A stretch of 64,000 nucleotides of DNA, taken from the NCBI GenBank assembly GCA_013146195.2, contig CM028378.1, forward strand, positions 76,227,254-76,291,253. The letters run 5' to 3'. Numbering within the stretch: the first letter of the stretch is position 1; every line of letters begins with the position of its first letter. A model generated the notes under the pieces. That model made no database searches. It had not been told where the DNA came from and saw nothing but the letters and a program-made list of their open reading frames with translations. Position numbers and translations under genes: made by a program. Shown here piece by piece: positions 1 to 9,856 of this stretch. The stretch is from Codonopsis lanceolata. Taxonomy: Eukaryota; Streptophyta; Magnoliopsida; Asterales; Campanulaceae.

Positions 1-610
1 CACTTGACTAGATACTCGGCCAGTGTATTGTCTTCATCACAGAAATTAATTATCAACATTTGAGGCGTAGGGGGAGCTAACTTCAACAGAGGATTCTCTT
101 GGTTGTGGAGACGACTGCCGAAATACAATGGGAGAAGGAATAGGTAGTCATCATCCCCGATTTCTCTGGAGTAATTTTGGGGAAGCAGTGGAGATGATGG
201 CTCTGAACAACAGATGAGTCGAACCGGTCTATGGGATAAAATTCATCTTCGGGTCGCTCTCAATAATCACCGATTCTTCAAAAATACCCTTCACAACCTT
301 GTGTTTTTCGCGGCTTGAACATCGGTACCGCACTTGGATTCTCATAGTTGGATGGATTCCACGAAGCCTCTTGGATTTTTCGCGCTAGGTTACCGATTTG
401 AGGTAACCCGCAGATCTCCGGATTATCCACGTCAATAGCATTCCCTTTTTCACCAGGAAGGATTATCGCCAAAGGTTCGTGGAGAGATTGAGCTAAGACA
501 ATAGCGTATTGGGGTTTTCGGGTGAGGAAAGAGGGGATGTAGCTTCATCGAAAGCTACATCGGGTGAATCGCCTTTGGAGATTTAGGAATAGACGAAGAA
601 GAAGCCATTT
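1..610 (-). pseudogene. decayed unidentified coding remnant, probably transposon-derived
   Basis: Reading the minus strand from about 610 downward there is a start context (Met-Ala-Ser-Ser-Ser-Ser-Ile-Pro) that reaches a stop after 17 codons. The next frame is open for about 20 codons, a third frame is open from 472 to 278, and another from about 210 to the window edge. The open pieces follow each other in order, so this looks like one coding sequence broken by several indels. I recognise no domain. The hydrophilic Pro/Ser-rich composition and the neighbouring copia element make a mobile-element protein plausible, but that is inference. The remnant runs off the left edge of the window. Confidence 0.35.
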
Positions 611-720
611 GAAGATTTTAGTTGGAGGAACAAGGAAGATGATGAGATGAGCTGGATTTGGATGAAAATGGGTTTTCTCGAAAGGATGATCGCGAATTTG
701 AAGAAGATTGAGAAGTGACT

Positions 721-1840
721 GCTTTCCCGCAAGGTTATCACTAATACTCCACTAAACACAATTAGCCGTTAAGTCATTAAGATGAGAATGTGAGGAGACC
801 TAAACAAGAAATCAAATTTCAAAATTTGGATAAAAATCAAATGTTAACCTCCAATAGAAAAATGATAAAAATCTGTTGTTATGGCCATGAGAAATTTGTG
901 GAGAATTTAATGAGATAAACTAACTACTAATTTCTGATTTCAAAAATTTTGAATTTGTACAAAATTGATCAAATATTTTGAGAATGCACAATACACAACT
1001 AACCAAAATTGTAATCACACAAATCTACCAAACACAACCACTATTTCCCAGTTCAGATCCTCATGATGAGCACAATAGATTAGACAACCACATAAAATAT
1101 GGACTTGGTGAACAATGAAGCAGAAGTTGCACTAATTAGTTGAATAAGAAACTTAAGGGGCTGATATTCAACAACAATATGTCCTAGAAGATATGCCTAA
1201 CATGTGCAGAAAAATAAACAAGAGAAAGAATGCAAACACACACATGTGATATGTCTAGATCATCTGAATGTAGTTCCCAATGTAGCTGCATTGGAAAACA
1301 CATTCGCCAAAATTGTGATTTTATGTCCAAATTCTCATCTTTTCTTCACCAAATAAACACAAATACTCCCATAAACACAATAGGTACTTTATTTCCCTAT
1401 GAGAATAGCTTTACTTTATTTCAAGCTAATTCAACATAAACCACTAGGAACCTTTCACACTATTTACCAAGGGTAGCAACTTAACTTATTGATCAACCCA
1501 TGAAATCCGAGGATTCACAGTTCCAAAAGAAAGATGCCACAACCTTGTCCATAGGTAGCTCTTTTCCGTTAGGTAGCTTTCACACTTTGTCAATTAAAGG
1601 GAGTCAATTTAGTCAAGATCAACCCATGAAAGCCTAAGCTCCATAGTACATTGACAAATTGCAGCATCCCAAAAATTTCAAAAGGTAGCTCTTTCCTTTG
1701 TGGTTTAAAAATTTTCAAGTTCAATACAACTTTTTAGGGAGATGGTGAGGAGAATTTGAACAAGAAAATCACAGTACATATTGAATGTATAACCAAAACA
1801 TCAAACAAAGGTACTAAAGCATACAGAGTGAAACTAGTGT
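721..1840. other. non-coding stretch beyond the 3' end of the copia element
   Basis: No gene is visible. Between about 1480 and 1700 short phrases recur (GATCAACCCATGAAA at about 1493 and 1619; GGTAGCTCTTTCC-like words at about 1554 and 1683). This is what one expects of untranslated 3' sequence of an LTR element. The 3' LTR that should follow the RNase H domain is not recognisable here: nothing resembles the ends of the LTR at 7188-8093. Confidence 0.4.
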
Positions 1841-1853
1841 GCCCCCCTAAAAA
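1841..1853 (-). other. possible polypurine tract of the copia element
   Basis: The minus strand reads TTTTTAGGGGGGC here, downstream of the RNase H coding region, the usual place for a plus-strand primer. The sequence after it does not begin with TGTAAGTG, as the 3' LTR should if it matched the 5' LTR. Either the LTR was lost or the true tract lies elsewhere. Confidence 0.35.
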
Positions 1854-1907
1854 CAATGCAAGATGCCTAAATTTTTTTTATTTTTTTTTATACTAACAAG
1901 TGAGGGA

Positions 1908-2327
1908 TTACATGGCACACATACCGAGAGATTTCCTAAGATTTATGAATCTCTCAAAATCTAGACTCTTTGTGAAAATATCAGCCAATTGGTTTTCTGT
2001 TCCCACATGTTCAATGCAGACAATGCCTTGTTCAACCAAGTCTCTAATGAAATGGTGTCTTATGTCTATGTGCTTAGTTCTAGAGTGTTGAACAGGATTT
2101 TTAGCTATGCTTATAGCACTTGTGTTGTCACAATACATGGTTAATATATTACTGTGTAAACCATAATCTTTGATCATTTGTTTCATCCACAAAAGTTGTG
2201 TACATCCACTACCAGCAGCTATATACTCAGATTCAGCTGTTGATAGGGCTACACAATTTTGTTTCTTACTAAACCATGAAATCAGATTATTTCCCAAATA
2301 AAAACATCCACCAGATGTGCTTCTCAT
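1908..2327 (-). pseudogene. copia RNase H domain
   Basis: This frame encodes the C-terminal RNase H part of a copia polyprotein. Recognisable pieces are the N-terminal RSTSGGCFYLGNNLISW stretch, ALSTAESEYIAA with its catalytic Glu, MYCDNTSAISIAKNP with its Asp, the RTKHIDIRHHFIRD segment, and the LADIFTKSL tail. It degrades the RNA of the RNA-DNA hybrid during reverse transcription. The frame is shifted relative to the RT frame that ends at 2333, near the usual SDADWAG motif, which reads SDLADWPV here. The domain itself has no internal stop. Confidence 0.9.
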
Positions 2328-2332
2328 GTCAT

Positions 2333-3232
2333 CTACACCGGCCAGTCGGCAAGATCACTAAACCCAACAAGATTGGTGTTAGTGTGTTTAGTATACCACA
2401 AACCCATGCCATAAGTCTCACCAACATATCGAATTATTCTTTTTACTGCTTTCAAGTGAGAGACTTTGGGGTTTGCTTGATACCTAGCACACAAACACAC
2501 ACTGTACATAATATCTGGACGGGTGGCAGTTAAGTACAACAGACTTCCAATCATACTTCTATATAAGGTAGGGTCAACACTTTCAGATTTTTCATCTTTA
2601 TTGAGTTTATTGGATGTACCCATAGGGGTTTTCTTATGTTTTCCATTCTCAAGATTGAATTTCTTCACCAAGTTAAGAGCATACTTGGCTTGAGATATGA
2701 ACATCCCTTCATGTGATTGTTTAATCTGAATTCCTAAAAAATAGGTCAACTCCCCAACCATACTCATCTCAAACGTGGAAGTCATGCAGTTAACAAACTC
2801 TTTTTCCAGGGACTTGGAGGTGGATCCAAACACAATGTCATCAACATAGATTTGAGCTATCAAAATGTGTTTGTCTTGATTTTGAATAAAAAGTGTTTTA
2901 TCCACCTCTCCCCTTCTAAACCCACTTTTTAAAAGGTGGTCTGTAAGCCTCCCATACCAAGCTCTAGGAGCTTGTTTGAGACCATACAAGGCCTTTTTCG
3001 GCTTTAAACACATGGCTGGGTTTATGGGGTCCTCAAAGCCTTTTGGTTGTTCAACGAAAACTTCTTCTTCAAGAATGCCATTTAAGAATGCACTCTTCAC
3101 ATCCATTTGTTGAAGAGTTATGTCAAGAAAACAAGCAATGGCAAGAAGCAGACGAATGGACTCAATACGGGCTACAGGAGCAAAGGTTTCATCAAAATCC
3201 ACCCCCTCAACCTGTATACCCTTGAGCCACAA
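2333..3232 (-). pseudogene. copia reverse transcriptase domain
   Basis: About 300 codons of RVT_2-type reverse transcriptase. Visible landmarks are VDFDETFAPVARIESIR near the start, QQMDVKSAFLNG with the first catalytic Asp, KALYGLKQAPRAWY, the active-site YVDDIVFGS, and SLLYLTATRPDIMYSV toward the C-terminus. The catalytic Asp residues are retained. The segment is out of frame with the preceding linker (3719-3207) and the following RNase H, so it could not be translated as part of a whole polyprotein. Confidence 0.93.
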
Positions 3233-3719
3233 GTCTAGCTTTATTTCTTATTATTTCTCCCACTTCATTTGTTTTGTTTTTGAAAATCCATTTTGTTCCA
3301 ATAACATTTATTGAAGTGGGTCTAGGAACAAGATACCAAACATCATTTTTTGTGAATTGATCTAGTTCCTCTTGCATGGCATTTATCCAGCTTTCATCCT
3401 TAAGAGCCTCTTGCACATTTTTAGGTTCAATAGTGGAAACAAAACAAGAAGCATGAATTTCATCAAATTCAAGTGTGGACATGCATGCGAGTTTCTTGTA
3501 ATCCACTTTACCTTTCCTTCTTGTTGACACACCATCCTGTACATTACCTATGATTTGAGAAAAAGGATGGATTTTATGGATCTTGCTTGGAATATCAATT
3601 TCTGTTTCACCGACTGGATTGAATATCTTCCTGATTCGAACATTGCTGGCGGTTTCACCCGCTCGGTTTACGTCAATGTGACTTAGATGTAGCGCATTCG
3701 GAATCACATTGGGTGACAC
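3207..3719 (-). pseudogene. copia integrase-RT linker and RT N-terminus
   Basis: The frame ends in the conserved start of the RT region: ALKDESWINAMQEEL, WYLVPRPTSINVIGTKWIF and NKARLVAQGY. Everything before this is the variable linker between integrase and RT. A frame change at about 3207-3230 separates it from the RT body. Confidence 0.85.
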
Positions 3720-3920
3720 ATCTGAATCTCATCATCTGCATCGCTGACTCCGAACACGCTTGATCACCTTTGGATTACCTTGGATTCGGCCATTGTTTAC
3801 GGATCAAAATCTCCAAAATCTAGGATCCATGAAACATCTTCTTCAACAGTTTTGTGGCCAAGATCGGTTAGATCATCAAAAACAATGTTCATGGATTCCA
3901 TAATAGTCTTAGTCAGTAGA

Positions 3921-5369
3921 TTAAAAACTCTCAGAAGCCCGACTATTTGTAGAATAACCCATGAAAACACACTTATCACTCTTAGAATCAAACTTGGAAA
4001 GTTGGTCTCTATCATTGAGAAGGTAGCATACACAACCAAAAACATGAAAGTATTTTAAGGTTGGTTTCTTTCCAAGAAAAATTTCATATGGAGTCATTGT
4101 GCTACCTGGTCTTAAGAAAACCCTATTTCCAATGTGACAAGCAGTATTTAAGGCTTCAGCCCAAAATCTTTTAGCCAAATTTTTTGAGGTTAACATCACC
4201 CTAGCCATCTCTTGTAATGTCCTATTCTTTCTTTCCGCCACTCCATTTTGTTGTGGAGTTTTGGGAGCAGAAAATTCATGTGAGATACCATTGGAGGCAC
4301 AATAATTAGAAAAGGATGAGTTTTCATATTCCGTGCCATGATCTGATCTAATTCTAATAAGCTTTAGATCATACAAGTTCATCACACGGGTGTACCAAAT
4401 TTTGAATGCCTCAAAAGTTTCAGACTTCTCTCTTAAGAATATCACCCAAGTGTATCTAGAGAAGTCATCCACACATACAAAGGTGTATTTTTTTCTACCT
4501 AAACTCTCTACCTCAATGGGACCCATGAGGTCAGTGTGGATCATCTCTAGACACCTAGATGTGGAGCATTGTGTTATGGGAAGATGAGAAGCCTTGGTTT
4601 GTTTACCTTTTTGGCAGGGGCCACATACCTTTGAATAATTCTTTTCCAAATTTGGTAATCCTTTAACAACATCATGCTTCACAAGCTCATGGAGCTTACG
4701 AAAACTCATGTGTCCAAGTTTCTGATGCCAAAGATCTGTAACATCAAGACTAGCTTTTTGGCATGATTGGCTATTGTTGAACATGTAACAATTATCAGAT
4801 GACCTTGTACCTGTCAGAAGACATTTGTTAGTTTGATCAAAAACTTCACAAGAATTTTTGTCAAACCTTACCTGAAGGTCATCATCACACAACTGACTTA
4901 TACTGATCAAGTTTGTTTTAAGTCCTTCCACATGGTAAACATTCGTGAGACTTGGAAGGCCTTCAACATTCAATGTTCCTTTGCCAATTATTTTCCCTTT
5001 GGCACCACCACCATAGGTCACTGACCCACCATTGATGCTCACATAATCTTTCAAATTTTCAAGCGAACATGTCGTCATATGTCTAGAAGCACCCACGTCA
5101 AAGTACCATGATCCAATATGAGATTTTAATGAAGTGAAAGTAACATTGCACACCTCATCATCGACATTGTAGCACGGGACATATATCAAACGGCTCACAA
5201 TATTTGGCTTTACACTTGTCATTACAAGTTTTGGGAACCCACATTTGTTTAACAATTTTAGGTTGGTGGTTTTGAAAACGATTTTTCTGATGAGCCTTCG
5301 GATGAGACTTCCAATATGGCTGCCAATGTTCGCATTTCGTCGCATTGGTCGCTTCATACGATTATGCAT
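3921..5369 (-). pseudogene. copia protease and integrase region
   Basis: About 480 codons. In order: a protease-like site reading WYFDVGASRHMT; the GAG-pre-integrase motif LWHQKLGHMSFRKLHELV with a CGPCQKGKQ zinc-binding half; and an integrase core with VDDFSRYTWV, RSDHGTEYEN and the catalytic-Glu region PQQNGVAERKNRTL, so the D-D-E triad is present. The protease position normally has Asp-Ser/Thr-Gly; here Ser is replaced by Val. That would abolish normal retroviral-type protease activity, another sign the copy is dead. Overlapping frames at 3921-4045 mark the break toward the linker. Confidence 0.9.
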
Positions 5370-5768
5370 CGAGTTTTTCCCAAGAAGGTCTGTCTTGTTT
5401 CATCCTCATACATAGCCTTTTTCAGAAAACAAAAGGGTTGTATGTGACCAGGCTTATGGCAGAAGTGACAAACAAAATTTTTCTTTCTTATTCTCGGTTT
5501 TTCAAAAAGCGTTTCTTGAAAATTTTGATCACCGCTTAGTTCCGCACGCCTTCTCCTTCTCTTACAAACACCTTAGGAACAAAACCAATACCGCCTTGGA
5601 TGTGCCGAATTCAAGATTTCATCCACTTTATGTTGGCTTGAATTCCATTTGGTAATGGTTTCTTTTGCTTGAGTAAGTCGCTCCTTCAACCCTTCAATCT
5701 CAACATCCTTTTGCTTAGCAAACTTTCCAGCCTTATTATGCACTCTTTTTTATCCTCATTTGCCTTTT

Positions 5769-6407
5769 TTAACAGCTCATTTGCCTTACCAAGTAGTGTA
5801 ACTTGGTGAGCTCGTTTCTCCCAATCCTTGTACAGCTCCTTGTACCCTTCCAGCAAGTCTGACTCTGTATCTCCACCATCTTCTGGAATTGTGGAATTAA
5901 AACAGAAAAGTTCGTCCCTGTTTTACGCTCATTTGTATCCGATGTGACTCGGATGTAGCCGCATTGGGTGTCACATTGGTCGAAAAATCTGCACTTTCGA
6001 TTCGAGTCATAAACAACAGTAAGAGTGATAAGATCACCTGGATCTTCTCCATCACTATCACTCAGGGTTGCTGAAAAATTCAAACCCTTTTTCCTTAAAG
6101 TGTTTGCACATTGGTTAGCATAGTGACCATAACCTTGACATTCTCTACATTGTACATAATCAATGTTCTTACCATTGTAGGATGATTTTGATGCAAAGGG
6201 GTTTGTGAAGGGTTTTTCTGGAGTTTGGAAAGAATTTTCTTTGGGAACAAATTTTCCAGAGTCAGGTTTAAAATTGTTTTTCGAGCTTGATGATGGAGTT
6301 CTATTTTGACTCTTATTTTTCAAAAAAATTTTGAATTTGGTAGTCAATAGAGCAATAGATTCTTCTCCAAAATCAGACTCATCAATATCCTTTTGAATTT
6401 CAAGCAA
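5769..6407 (-). pseudogene. copia gag C-terminus with zinc knuckle
   Basis: The frame contains one CCHC zinc knuckle, CRECQGYGHYANQC, with the C-x2-C-x4-H-x4-C spacing of nucleocapsid proteins. It is preceded by a Lys/Ser/Pro-rich stretch and followed by an acidic LSDSDGEDPGD segment, both usual in plant copia gag. It binds element RNA in functional relatives. Frames are broken on both sides. Confidence 0.85.
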
Positions 6408-6447
6408 ATCACATGAGATATCAATAGAGAGTGCATAGCAATATTTT

Positions 6448-7151
6448 TCACAATGGGTGTAGAAGATGATGAAGCCCTTTGCCTTTTTGTTTTATTTGAT
6501 CATTTAGGTTCAATTCAAAGTTTTGAAGAATACTTCTTTCAAAACTCATCTTGTCAATATCATGTGCTTCTTCAATTGCACATATCTTGACATTGAACCT
6601 TTCAGGCAAAGTTCTCATCATCTTGCTAACAAGACGCTCATTAGTAATAGGATCTCCTAAAGCAAGTGCATAATTAGATAAGTCAAGAAGTCTACCATAA
6701 TATGTCATGATATCCTCAGACTCATGCATTCTAGTATTCTCAAATTGAGTGGTGAGCATTCTTAACTTAGAAGCACGAACACGCGGTGTCCTTCACACAA
6801 GGTCCGAAGGGCCTCCCAAACATCTTTAGCAGATTCATAATTTGCTATCACCCTAAAAGTATTAGCATCTAAGGCTTTATAAATAGCAGACAATGCTTTT
6901 GAATTAAAGGATGTAGTGTTCCTATCTTCATTGGTCCATTTAGATTCTTTGGTGACCTTGACATCACCATCTGAATCTGTTGTTTTAGGAGGACTCCATC
7001 CATTCAAAACAGCAAGCCACGCTCTCTCATCAATTGATTTGATGAAGATGCGCATCTTGACTTTCCAAATAGAGTAATTAGCATTAGTAAGAGTAGGAGG
7101 GTGAACAACGTTCTCATACTGAGAATCCATCACGGCTTTAACCAGAATCAA
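6448..7151 (-). pseudogene. copia gag N-terminal region in two frames
   Basis: The first piece (7151-6762) carries the DUF4219-like start: LTNANYSIWKVKMRIFIKS, then DERAWLAVLNGW. The second (6759-6448) carries the UBN2-type gag core with EDIMTYYGRLLDL and LVSKMMRTLPERF. The two are adjacent but out of frame, so a single indel near 6760-6780 splits the gag. The first Met of the first piece lies only about 30 bases inside the 5' LTR and primer site, the normal position. Confidence 0.88.
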
Positions 7152-7172
7152 CTCTTAGTGATATCAAGAGAA

Positions 7173-7185
7173 GGCTCTGATACCA
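7173..7185 (-). other. copia primer-binding site (tRNA-iMet)
   Basis: The minus strand reads TGGTATCAGAGCC, the complement of the 3' end of plant initiator methionine tRNA, used to prime minus-strand synthesis. It lies two bases inside the inner end of the LTR, which begins at 7188 on the plus strand with TG. Confidence 0.9.
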
Positions 7186-7187
7186 AT

Positions 7188-8093
7188 TGAAAGAACGTGA
7201 TAGCACGGATTCTCAAGAGAGATCAATGTGATTACCAATGTAGCTGTGATTGTAGCTACAACGGGAATCACAATGAAACAGCAAGTAAAAGTAGCAGCGG
7301 AAGATTGATTTTATCACAGCACAAAACAGAAAGATAGAACTCAAGTTTTTACCAAAAACAATCTACAAGTTTGATACTTGTAGATCAAGCCTCAAGGCCA
7401 CACAAATTTCACTAAAAATAATAATGTTTTACACGAAAAATCTTAGTGAAATCACTAACAAAAATTCTCACAAGACAATGAATCTTGGAGAACAAAAACC
7501 CCACATAAAGCAGTTAAATAAAACGTGGGAAGAAACAAACTCAGCTTCCTTAAACACGAAACAGAAGCTCAAAACAGTTTTTTCCAGAAAATTGATGTTA
7601 CTGTCAATGTAGCAACATTGACAGCCTTCAATGAATGAACGATCTTCAGTCCTGGAAAACTGGTTATGTATCTTATGTCTTCAGCTCTCAGATCTCTTGC
7701 CTTGATTCTATCTCTCAAGCTCTGTACAAAAACCCGTACTCCAGCCCTCAATATATATACCCGATAACCTACAACACACAAAGAAAAACCTTCTACCACA
7801 AGGAAAAAGATTAGCCAATAAGGAAATAATCAATAACTTACCAATTGTGAAGGATTTTGTTACCAAAAATGAAGAAAGTCAAGAGACTTAGTTTGACTAG
7901 GATTTTTCCCAAGATTTAGTTACCAAAAATAGTGTAGCCGAAATCTAGAAAAAGATTTTGCTACCAAAAATAACTAAACTAAATCTAACACAATATACTA
8001 AGACCTAAATTGACACAAATTAATTTAAAAACCTATTTTGACCAAGAAAGGTGAAAACAAGTAAAAATAGGCCTTGCCTATTTTACACTTACA
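7188..8093 (-). repeat. 5' LTR of the copia element
   Basis: The segment begins TGAAAGAACG and ends CACTTACA on the plus strand, giving the TG...CA ends of an LTR (about 906 bp). Its inner edge is fixed by the adjacent primer-binding site. The outer edge (8093) is inferred from the TG/CA rule and typical copia LTR starts, and could be a few bases off. On the minus strand a TATATATATTGAGG word at about 7750-7763 is a candidate TATA box. Confidence 0.75.
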
Positions 8094-8517
8094 TTAGTAT
8101 TTTTTGTGGTTATGAAATTTTTAGCAAACTTTTCATGAATTCGTGTGGCTTGGTTTTAATGTTATTTTCTTATTGCAAACTTTGTATAGCATATGACATT
8201 TCATAGCAACATAAAAGAAGTATTAGCAGACGAAGAATATCATACATAATTTAAATACACATAACCGAAACATCATTAAAAAGAGATAATTAACCAAAAT
8301 GGCACGTTCAAATACATGTTTTTAATAAAATACAATCAGAACTACTCCAAATGTATATTATCAAAACTACCAACAACTCTAGCTGAGCCTACAGATTCAC
8401 TATATAAAAATTGTCGATTAATATAAAGTAATTTCCACGCATTAGCAGACGACGTGCAATTCTAGTCACAGACCCACGGCACAGCTGCTAAAGGGTAACC
8501 ACATCACGTAAAAAAAC

Positions 8518-8784
8518 CTACAAATAAATCAACCGAGGTCCTATATTTGTTGTACCACCATCAGACCTAGTAATTATTATCACAAGCCCATTCTTCCTTC
8601 CGGTCGTACGCACCCAATCAAATAAATCATCCCGAGATGAAAAATATGAGTGATTTACAAACACATTGATGTAATCTATAACAATTTGTTGTTGAAGATG
8701 AATGATCACATCATTTACAGGATCAACGACACTGTACTCAGTAGGAAACGTGTTTGCTTCCTGAAAAATAAGTAAAAAAAACAT
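8518..8784 (-). pseudogene. N-terminal fragment of a MULE/FAR1-like protein
   Basis: The minus-strand frame contains FSSRDDLFDWVRTTGRKNG followed by LVIIITRSD, the beginning of the FAR1/MULE transposase-related DNA-binding region in plants (ser-rich start, WVR..GR..G, then a beta strand ending RSD). Only about 60 residues of the family are present. The transposase core and the downstream zinc fingers are absent. It is probably a relic of a Mutator-like element rather than a host FAR1 gene. Confidence 0.6.
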
Positions 8785-9220
8785 GTTAAAAATTCATGAT
8801 TTTGCACACAATCCAGGATGTGAGTTTGTTTCCAATGAGATGAACAAAAGTGTGAGTTGAACAAAGATGAGAGTGCATGTTCGGAGCAGATGAGAGTGGA
8901 GTGTTCGAGTGACCCATGACGGCGGCCCCACAACACCATTCGATCCCGGGTCGAACCTTTAAGGGTGTTCATCACACCAGAGCCAAACAACCGTAATACC
9001 CCGATTTTTTTTGGCAAAAAATCAAATTTTAATTGAAGAAAGTAAAATGAATACTTACATTACTCGACCCCATGACTTCTTTAAGCTCTTTATAATGTTA
9101 TTTTTGACAATGTGATTATGTTTTGTGTTGGTTTTGATAGAGTTTTTTGAAAAGAAAAAAAATTGGGAGAAGAAAAAACAATGAGGTTCCGTAAGCAATC
9201 ATGTATTTGTGATTTTGAGA
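8785..9220. other. intergenic sequence, no gene seen
   Basis: AT-rich sequence between the MULE/FAR1-like relic and a short repeat. The longest open frame (9017-8715, minus) has low-complexity composition and no recognisable motif. I see no RNA gene. Confidence 0.4.
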
Positions 9221-9221
9221 T

Positions 9222-9370
9222 TTGAGGTGTAAATATAAAACAATGAGGTGTAGGGAGTATTATTTGTCTTTTAATATAATATTTGTTATTTTGAAATTTG
9301 GGGTGTAAATATAAACAATGTGGTGTAGGGAGTATTATTTATCTTTTAATATAATGATATTATAGTTATT
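9222..9370 (+). repeat. two-copy direct repeat of about 75 bp
   Basis: Two adjacent copies share the phrase GGTGTAAATATAAA followed by CAATG and GGTGTAGGGAGTATTATTT and then CTTTTAATATAAT. They lie about 450 bp upstream of the ARAD1-like coding region. The GTGTAGGGAGTAT word resembles the inner TIR sequence of the Mutator-like MITE at 27831-28458, so this may be a decayed relative. Confidence 0.6.
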
Positions 9371-9643
9371 TCAATGAGGTGTAATGTTTAAAAGGGGTTA
9401 TTAGGTCATTTCACTTAATGATATTTGTGTAATTATTTCAAATGTGATGTAGATATATATTTTTTGGGTGTAAATATCCTCACCCAAATCTTAGGTTAGG
9501 TTAGTCTTATATGGTTATTATAAAACTATTGTTAAATTTTCTAATAATAATGATATGCTTTGTTGGTAAAATAATAATAATAATAAAGTTGTCTCCTCTT
9601 TTTATGGTTATTTATTTATGAAAAAAAGTATGACTATGACAAT

Positions 9644-9856
9644 ATGAGCAATGTCGTGGCGAGACGTAAAACTGTGGTTAACGTCTACACTAACAAAGCC
9701 AAGAGTGAAGCTGGTCTATTTGACAGAACTCTCCGGCGACTGAACTCGAGCTACCCTCGCCGCCGGTCAGCCCCTTCGTTATGGAGCGATGAACCCGCGA
9801 CCCAAAATCCGACCACCGTCTTCTTCACAATTCATGTCGACACCGAAAATGGGTAA
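9644..9856 (+). other. possible upstream ORF overlapping the ARAD1-like start
   Basis: A 70-codon frame (MSNVVARRKT...) starts 190 bases before the probable ARAD1-like start at 9834 and ends 20 bases inside it, in another frame. If the transcript begins upstream of 9644, this overlapping uORF would be expected to reduce translation of the main frame. The transcription start is not known from sequence, so this stays a possibility. The encoded peptide has no recognisable domain. Confidence 0.3.

Larger units (their letters stand above)
1841..8093 (-). mobile_element. degenerate Ty1/copia LTR retrotransposon lacking a recognisable 3' LTR
   Basis: On the minus strand the parts occur in copia order: 5' LTR (8093-7188), tRNA-iMet primer-binding site (7185-7173), gag with a zinc knuckle, protease, integrase, reverse transcriptase, RNase H, then a possible purine tract near 1841-1853. 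In copia, unlike gypsy, integrase precedes RT, so the superfamily call is firm. The reading frame is broken at least between gag pieces, before protease, between integrase and RT, and between RT and RNase H, so the copy is dead. No 3' LTR is seen between the purine tract and the window edge, so the element is truncated or interrupted at its 3' side. The five bases outside the 5' LTR are TTAGT, but no partner can be checked. Confidence 0.9.
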
